From: Lutraria lutraria
Taxonomy: Eukaryota > Mollusca > Bivalvia > Venerida > Mactridae
Direction: 5' to 3'
DNA length: 64,000 nucleotides
Assembly: GCA_964023205.1 (NCBI GenBank)
Contig: OZ026842.1
Span: 37,277,501-37,341,500, forward strand
The notes under the pieces were generated by a model that worked only from the letters and a program-made list of their open reading frames with translations, made no database searches and was not told the DNA's origin. The position numbers and the translations under genes are program-made. The stretch's first letter is position 1; each line of letters begins with the position of its first letter. Of this stretch, positions 58,297-64,000 are shown in pieces.

Positions 58297-58918
58297 GTGA
58301 GTTTTATTTATTTTACTCCTGAATTGAAGAGTTGTCCCCCTTGGAAATTTTAATTATTTAAAGCAATAAACAATTAAAAATTGATGACCAGTCTTGTATG
58401 ACACAAAATATAAAATGGATATAATTTAGCTCCAAATAATGGGAAACTTATTCAGTATACAGTGAAACTTTGATATAAAGACTACAAGCCATAGTCCAGT
58501 GGTTAATGCGCTGGATTTGTAATCTGGCGATCTGGGTTAATTTCATGGTCTTAGCTGGTCATATGCTTCCATGAAATTTTTTCGACTATGTCAATTTTCC
58601 GCCACATGTGGAGAAGTTGCCAGTGCCTTGTAAAAGGGTATGTTAGTACTGGTTAGAATACTGTCCAAGAAAACTGGTTAGGTGAATCAGCCGCCATATA
58701 TACATTTGTAACTGAAAAATTGTTGAAAAATGGCATTAAACCCAAATCAATAAACAATAAAGATAATAAATCAGCCTAAATATTACAGTGGTATTGTTAT
58801 TAAAGTCAAATATAAAGGTAATGCTGTAAACAAATCTGAATATTAAGTTGTGCTAATATTGAGATGGTCGCTGTATGAAGTTTTACTGTTGTTTATTTGC
58901 ATTTTTTTTCATTTTCAG
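58297..58918 (+). other. Intron with a full-length SINE family 1
   Basis: The SINE lies at about 58482-58756. Its head 'catagtccagtggttaatgc' and B-box region 'gatctgggttaatttcat' are followed by 'cacatgtggagaagttgcc', 'gaatactgtccaagaaaac' and 'ggtgaatcagccgccata', with a tail of caaatcaataaacaa. A weak 7-base flanking repeat (ataaaga) may be its target duplication. Confidence 0.7.
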
Positions 58919-59019
58919 TAAAATATGAGAAGATCAAGTTTTTAGTGATAGCATTGAGGGACAGTATTGAAATCTATGCCTGGGCACCCAAACCCTATCA
59001 TAAATTTATGGCTTTCAAG
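58919..59019 (+). CDS. msn/MAP4K4: Kinase gene, CNH exon
   Basis: The acceptor is cattttcag and the donor AAG|gtaaga; 101 bases, ending in phase 0. It encodes [20 protein letters not shown] followed by [14 protein letters not shown], which is nearly unchanged from fly and vertebrate members. Confidence 0.97.
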
Positions 59020-59115
59020 GTAAGATTATACTTACAGGTATTTTGCTATCATGTGATCGGGGTTTTAAGTGATATTGGGGTTTTCTGGTGTGTTCTTATT
59101 GCAAAATGAGAATGC

Positions 59116-60271
59116 ATTTTTAGCTCACATGTCACAAAGTGACAAAGTGAGCTATTAGGATCACTCTCCGTCCGGCGTCGTGCGTCGTCAAACTTTATGT
59201 TGTGACCACACTAGGGGCCACATTTTTGGCTCAATTTTAGCAAAACTGGGTCAGAACGTTAATATCAACAAAATCTCGGACGAGTTCGATATTGGGCCAT
59301 TTGGGGTCAAAAACTAGGTCACCAGGGCCAAATAAGGGAAAACCTTGTGAACACTTTAGAAATCACTGTTTTGACTGTATCTTCATTAAACTTTGTCAGA
59401 ATGTTTATTTTAATAATATGTAGGTCAAGGTTGAAAATGGGTAATTTCTGTAGTAAAATTAGGTCACTAGGGCAAATTGCTGGAAAACCTTGTGAACACT
59501 CTAGAAGTCACTGTTTTGATTGGATGATCATGAAACCTTGTCAGAATGTTTGTCTTCATAATATCTTGGACGAGTTTGAACATGGGTCATCTTGGGTCAA
59601 AAACTAGGTCGCTAGGTCAAGTCTTATGAAAAACCATGTTAACACTGTAGATTTCACAGTTATTATTGGATCTTCACCAAACTTTGTCAAATCGTTTGTT
59701 TTAATGATATAATGGTCAAATATAAATATGGGTCATCTGGGGTCAATAACTAGGTCACCAGGTCAAATCTTACGAAAACTTTGTTAACACTGTAGATGTC
59801 ACAGTTTTAATTGGATCTTCACCAAACCTTGTCAAAATGTTTGCCTCAATGATATGTGGGTCAAGGATGAACATGGGTCAGCTGGGTTCAAAAACTGGGT
59901 CACAAGGTCAAATCTTAGGTAAAAATCTAGTAAAAGCTCTAAATGTCATGGTTTTGATTGGATCTTGGCCAAACCTTGTCAGATTGTTTGTCTTAATGAT
60001 ATTAAGGACAAGTTCAAATATGGGTCACCTAGGGTCAAAAACCAGGTCACAAAGTCAAATCTTATGAAAACCTTATTAACACTGTAGATGTCAAATTTTG
60101 ATCGTATCTTCACCAAACCTAGTCAGACTGTTTGTCTTAATGATATGTAAGACAAATTCGAACATAGGTCGTCTGGGGTCAAAAACTAGGTCACCGGTTC
60201 AAAACAATGTTTTAATGAGTGAACAGTGATTGTCATGTGAGCGATATAGGGCCATCTTGGCCCTCTTGTTT
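59116..60271 (+). repeat. ~1.15-kb dispersed element with ~145-bp internal tandem units
   Basis: Edges are 'tttttagctcacatgtcac' plus 'aaagtgacaaagtgagct', and 'gtgagcgatatagggccat' plus 'cttggccctcttgttt'. Inside, the landmark 'aaaccttgtgaacac' or its variants recurs at about 59341, 59486, 59632, 59777, 59924 and 60069 (spacing 145-147). Each is preceded by 'aaaactaggtcaccaggtc'-like and followed by 'tggatcttcaccaaac'-like sequence. The agctcac/gtgagc edges are a short inverted repeat. No transposase is seen; short frames are artefacts of the units. Confidence 0.8.
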
Positions 60272-60323
60272 CTGTAATGATAACAATTGGACAACAGATT
60301 GTTTTTGAAGCTCAAATTTCCTC

Positions 60324-60629
60324 ATTTTTTAAAACTTTACACTTTTCTTTAAATTTCTGTCTGGATTTTTAACATGTTGATCATTGATTAGTTTTATAAA
60401 TTTGATCAAATCTATAAATCGGAGCTGATCAAGTGTGTAGTTAATGAAGCAAGTTTGGAATGGATTCTTTATGTAAACAAATAAAGAATCCATTCCAAAC
60501 TTGCTTCATTAACTACACACTTGATCAGCTCCGATTTATAGATTTGATCAAATTTATAAAACTAATCAATGATCAACATGTTAAAAATCCAGACAGAAAT
60601 TTAAAGAAAAGTGTAAAGTTTTAAAAAAT
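60324..60629. repeat. Perfect 149-bp inverted repeat with 8-bp spacer
   Basis: 60324-60472 and 60481-60629 are exact reverse complements as I read them, with the spacer gtaaacaa at 60473-60480. The outer edges are attttttaaaactttac and its inverse; the arms meet at ggattctttat. The transcript could form a 149-bp hairpin within this intron. There is no similarity to other repeats in the window and no visible target duplication. Confidence 0.95.
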
Positions 60630-60896
60630 TTTGTCAATAAAATTATTGCTATGGCCATCCTTAAGAAATTGTAGTTTGTAGGTATACAATATATTGCTTT
60701 TTTTAAGCTATTATGACTGAACCATTTTTAGTTCTTTTTGGTATTTTTGTTTTCAGTACTAGTTCACAATGTTTAACCAAAAATGCCTTCAAAGTTTGAA
60801 TCACATAACTGCAAACCAAATCTTATTTTAAGGAAGGTCTTATATGTAAGAATTTATGTGTAGACTGATTCATTGATTTTGTCTTTGTTTTTCTAG

Positions 60897-61046
60897 TCAT
60901 TTGGAGAATTAGTACATAAACCATTAACTGTTGACCTGACAGTTGAAGAAGGTCAGAGGTTAAAGGTTCTTTATGGTTCAAAGGCCGGATTCCATGCAGT
61001 GGATGTTGACACAGCTAACAAGTATGACCTATACATTCCCCAGCAT
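60897..61046 (+). CDS. msn/MAP4K4: Kinase gene, CNH exon
   Basis: The acceptor is gtttttctag and the donor CAT|gtaagt; 150 bases, phase 0 at both ends. It encodes [20 protein letters not shown], then [20 protein letters not shown] and [10 protein letters not shown]. The string [19 protein letters not shown] is a family hallmark. Skipping would keep the frame but remove a core blade, so it is probably constitutive. Confidence 0.97.
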
Positions 61047-61914
61047 GTAAGTATATGATGCTCCATTGATCTGATTCATCCTTTTTTAGATTGATAGAAC
61101 GGGTCATATTGCTTTTGGCCTGTCTCTGTTTAATTGTTTGTACTAAACTTAAACATTACCTATAAAATCAAAACGCTTTCACCTGCAATCATCAAACTTC
61201 AAATGTTGGTTCCCAATGACAATCTCTACAGGACCTGTGCATTCTCAGGTCTGTAGGTCATTGTTTATATTGTCTTTGTTTGTGTTCAGAATGAGAGTAC
61301 AGATATAAGTGCCCATTCGACAAAAATATTTATTTTTCTCCACATGCGGAGAAGTTGCCGGTTCCTAGTTGAAGGGTTAGTTAGTACTGGTTGCCTGGTT
61401 ACACAATACAATCCAGGAAAACTGGTTACATGAATCAGCCGCCATATATAACTGAAAAATTGTGTAAAAACGGCGTTAAAGCTAAATAAATAGATAAATG
61501 CCTGGTTCTCCTGTGTTTTTTCCCACTCTCTCTCTCTCTGGGGCGGCTTTGAAATTACCATAGTTGTCAAATAGGCTGTTAAACAACAGATGAACATGAA
61601 TATTATATTGTTTTTAACACATTTTTTTCTCTTGGGTATACATATAGTTATATAGAATATAGTTACTCAGTCAAAGCTGTTTTAGCAGCCACCCTCTAAT
61701 AAAGGCTATCCTGTGAATAAAGGCCATTCTTTCAACACCATCATTGATTATTTAGAATGAAATGACTTCTGAATAAAGGCCACTTGTCAGTTAAGGCCAC
61801 ATTTTGTCTTTCCCAAGGGTGGCCATTGTTCACAGGTTTTACTGTTTTTAATTCTTTTTTTACTTTTTATGATATGACTTATATTTGACATGAACGAAAT
61901 GTTGTTTATTTAAG
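61047..61914 (+). other. Intron with four stacked repeat fragments
   Basis: In order: a fragment of the 'tacaggacctgtgcatt' repeat (about 61078-61265), a 5'-truncated SINE family 1 (about 61330-61495, 'cacatgcggagaagttgcc' to 'aacggcgttaaagctaaa'), a SINE family 2 3' end directly fused to it (about 61496-61592), and a complete TIR-A element (61668-61845). Confidence 0.65.
61668..61845 (+). repeat. TIR-A element, complete
   Basis: The edges 'cagtcaaagctgttttagc' and 'ttcacaggttttactgt' face each other. The interior has 'aaaggctatcctgtgaata', 'ccatcattgattatttaga' and 'ggccacttgtcagttaag'. It is the best template for recognising the interrupted copy at 54549-55464. Confidence 0.7.
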
Positions 61915-61993
61915 GCTCAAGGTCCGTTATGCCCACATACAATTGTGATACTTCCGAACACCAATGGAATGCAACTACTACTCTGCTATGACA
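61915..61993 (+). CDS. msn/MAP4K4: Kinase gene, CNH exon
   Basis: The acceptor is gtttatttaag and the donor A|gtaagt; 79 bases. It encodes AQGPLCPHTIVILPNTNGMQ then LLLCYD and the first base of Asn. The string IxILPNT.GM.LL.CY is typical for the family. The AAG acceptor is slightly unusual but gives the only in-frame join. Confidence 0.94.
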
Positions 61994-62769
61994 GTAAGTG
62001 TATTTATATCTTATTGTACTTTTTTCAACTTCCACAACCGTTTGATAAGAGTTAGATTATGAAAAAGGTCATAAATACTGATGTAATTATACTTTGTAAC
62101 CTAGGTATGTTTGTGTTTTATTTCCAAGGGTTGCCACTTAGCTTGAAAAGTCTGGGTGGGGGGATTTTTTTCTAGGTCGATATTGTCAGGGAAATTTACA
62201 TTTTGGTCAGTGAAAAATGCAATTTCAGAAAAGTCACAGAAAAATTTAGGTAGATTTATAATTTCAGTGACTATGGCATTCTTTCAGCAGTATGTATTAG
62301 TTATGAAATCGAATTACATTTGGATATGACAGAGTGATAGAAATTAGTTCAATACATGTAGTTCTATATAAAACAAAATAAAAATTGATTTTCTGAGGGG
62401 AGGGATGTGGGTGGATTGGACAATTATATGGGGAGGAGGCTGAAAAATATGGTGATATCTGTCGGTGAAAAAAATTATTTGTCAAAAAAACAGTGAATTT
62501 GATTTTTTCAACTATTAAGTGCCAACCCTGTTCATTCAACATAAAAGTTTTTGTGTTTATTTGTATAATCTCAGTTAATTGACCATCACTTTCAGCCCTT
62601 TTTGATGATAGTTAAACAGTATTTAACATTTAAACTTGACTTTATACAGCTTGTGTCCAGAAATTTGGACTATGTGACTGACTTTCTGAAAATTCTGATT
62701 TTCAAATTTTCCAGTTCAGGATTGTGGTAAGACTTAACATATTTAACCAATCATTGTTTTTATCAACAG
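61994..62769 (+). other. Intron, no defined element
   Basis: A+T-rich, with a short G run near 62155-62163. I see no repeat copy or exon. Confidence 0.6.
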
Positions 62770-62850
62770 ATGAAGGTGTATATGTGGATTCTAATGGCAA
62801 GGTTACAAAGAATGTGGTGTTACAATGGGGTGAACTTCCTACATCAGTTG
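62770..62850 (+). CDS. msn/MAP4K4: Kinase gene, CNH exon
   Basis: The acceptor is tttttatcaacag and the donor G|gtatgt; 81 bases, split codons at both ends. It encodes [20 protein letters not shown] then ELPTSV. The conserved EGVYV...G...K.VVLQWGE.PTSVAY string spans its junction with the next exon. Confidence 0.96.
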
Positions 62851-63520
62851 GTATGTATATCCCAACATGGTATATTGACTGAATTGTTAGATAGTGATAT
62901 CCAGTCATAAAGCTTGCTCTATACCAAAAGTTCTGTACAATGTGTCAGTACATAGCATTGATTAAAAAGGATTTAATTTTGATCAACTAGATTAGTTACC
63001 TGGGCGTTTGACAGCAAAGTGTGTGACATAACAGTCTGATGTTGGTTTTCGATGTTTATTGCCATTCTTTCAATTAACTGGTATTATAGGAGACTTCAGT
63101 GTTAGCTGTAGTGAGTGATGCTGTTCTGATTAGTGGAGACTGATGGTCAAGTGGTAACATGTTGGACTACTGAACAAAAGGTTGTGGGTTACGCTACGCC
63201 TTCCGAATTACTTAGGATCGGTTTTTCAGTGTTCGAATCCTAAATACCAAGCCAAGTACTGTGTCTAGAAAATCACGGGGGAAAATAGTGAGGTGTGTAT
63301 CGGTGCTTTACACCGGTACAGCACAATAAAGAACTCGGAAAAACTAATTCGTAATATGAGTTGGGATACAAATAGCCGGTTCTCCTGTATCTTATCTCCC
63401 CTCTCTCTAGGGTGGCTCTGAAATGACCAAAGCTGTTGAATGGGTCGTTAAACAACAGAATCTGAATGGGCTGTTAAAAAACTGATAGAATCTGATACTT
63501 ATCTTTTGTATTTCTTTCAG
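62851..63520 (+). other. Intron with near-full-length SINE family 2 (63135-63470)
   Basis: The SINE head 'gactgatggtcaagtggtaa' with 'aaaggttgtgggttacgct' leads into 'gccaagtactgtgtctaga', 'ggtgctttacaccggtaca', 'ttctcctgtatcttatct' and 'ggctctgaaatgaccaaag'. It ends about 50 bases before the exon acceptor. It is collinear with 30207-30537. Confidence 0.7.
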
Positions 63521-63660
63521 CATATATTGGTACTGGACAGATAATGGGATGGGGAAATAAAGCCATAGAAATCCGGGCCGCTGAGACGGGACACTTAGAT
63601 GGGGTGTTTATGCACAAGAAAGCACAGAAATTAAAATTTCTATGTGAAAGAAATGACAAG
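63521..63660 (+). CDS. msn/MAP4K4: Kinase gene, last CNH exon visible; 3' edge uncertain
   Basis: The acceptor is gtatttctttcag. It encodes [20 protein letters not shown] then [20 protein letters not shown] and LCERNDK. I end it at AAG|gtattc, a weak donor. Reading on gives VFF, which is also what follows DK in known family members, then TFR and a stop at 63688-63690. A second possible donor is CGG|gtgaaa after 63678. The final ~25 residues of the family C-terminus are not in the window. Confidence 0.9.
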
Positions 63661-64000
63661 GTATTCTTTACATTTCGGGTGAAATTTTAGTAGAATTATT
63701 TCCAAATTGCTATTTATAAGTTCATCTTGTATAAATATTTTCAAGAAATAATATTTAGAGTTTTGTTACTTGATTAACCGTAAATTTGCTGGTTTCTGCT
63801 GTCTGACAGACATTAAAGATTTCTGTCGACCCTAAGTTTTCGGGTCTTGATAAGTTCTTCCTTTCATTGGTTCCTTGCAGTTTATAACACTAGTGCAAAA
63901 ACTGAAAGTTATTTCCTATCATTCAATAAATGTTCTTTTAAGGAATTGGATTAAGAAAATATAGGAACACTGTCATCACTTTTGATGTTTTTTATAAATT
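63661..64000 (+). other. Intron or 3' end after last visible exon
   Basis: 340 bases to the window edge, A+T-rich, with no further CNH-coding sequence. If the exon does not end at 63660 or 63678, an in-frame stop occurs at 63688-63690. Confidence 0.5.

Larger units (their letters stand above)
59020..60896 (+). other. Intron filled by a long tandem-unit repeat and a perfect palindrome
   Basis: Almost the whole intron is two objects listed separately, 59116-60271 and 60324-60629. The remaining ~270 bases before the acceptor look ordinary. Confidence 0.7.
43555..63660 (+). other. msn/MAP4K4: Partial gene: misshapen / MAP4K4-TNIK-MINK1 family Ste20 kinase, linker and CNH domain
   Basis: Twelve exons join in phase to 472 codons, with GT-AG introns throughout. 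The first four exons code for a Ser/Pro/Arg-rich linker. From the end of exon 52196 onward the product matches the CNH domain of the germinal-centre kinases misshapen, MAP4K4, TNIK and MINK1, with landmark strings [63 protein letters not shown] and [15 protein letters not shown]. In known members the CNH domain binds small GTPases of the Rap/Rho type or other regulators, and the N-terminal kinase acts upstream of JNK and in cytoskeletal and Hippo signalling. The kinase and coiled-coil exons are not found in this window, and the last ~25 residues fall to the right. Invertebrates usually have one ortholog, so the vertebrate paralog name cannot be chosen. Confidence 0.93.

Noticed and set aside
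59347..60067. Plus-strand frames in repeated sequence (70-86 codons)
   Set aside because: They are translations of the ~145-bp repeat units, with repeated peptides between frames.
1..64000. CRISPR arrays, bacterial operons, rRNA genes
   Set aside because: No regular direct repeats with unique spacers, no bacterial gene organisation, and no rRNA-like sequence; the tandem arrays have contiguous units without spacers.

Overview
This window is A+T-rich invertebrate nuclear DNA, most likely from a bivalve or another mollusc. I infer this from small exons with GT-AG introns of 0.2-5 kb, a protein that aligns with an animal kinase family, no compact operons, and a dense load of tRNA-headed SINEs, short terminal-inverted-repeat elements and long 'ggtcaaggtca'-type repeats of the kind common in molluscan introns. 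The species assignment is inference only.

The one gene I can reconstruct with confidence lies on the + strand at 43555-63660 and runs off the right edge. It is the 3' half of a misshapen/MAP4K4-TNIK-MINK1 family Ste20 kinase. Twelve in-phase exons (1416 coding bases, 472 codons) carry the low-complexity linker and almost all of the C-terminal citron-homology (CNH) domain. The N-terminal kinase domain and coiled coil are not seen and should lie to the left of the window or in exons I missed. The last ~25 residues should lie to the right, and the 3' edge of the last visible exon is ambiguous.

The left 43.5 kb is almost empty of coding signal. One orphan exon-like segment ends in a stop (17721-17861). 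A short open segment at 24543-24635 coincides with a hairpin and sits just upstream of promoter-like motifs. The rest is intron or intergenic DNA with repeats.

The most striking object is a complete LTR retrotransposon on the - strand at 18408-23088. It has two 235-bp LTRs in which I found no difference, a 5-bp target duplication (CACTT), a polypurine tract abutting the 3' LTR, a gag with one CCHC zinc knuckle, and a pol frame entered by an apparent -1 shift. Its pol has been fused in frame from protease and the first ~30 residues of reverse transcriptase straight to the post-integrase tail. Catalytic RT, RNase H and integrase are therefore gone although the LTRs look fresh, so the copy was probably mobilised in trans.

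Second in interest is a perfect 149-bp inverted repeat with an 8-bp spacer (60324-60629) in a CNH intron. Other structure includes a 20-bp minisatellite (33821-34098), a 42-bp CCAAT-bearing minisatellite (45637-45795), a strong G-quadruplex motif (23962-23989), 74-bp hairpin elements in two copies, a ~145-bp tandem-unit element (59116-60271), and one repeat nested inside another (54549-55464).
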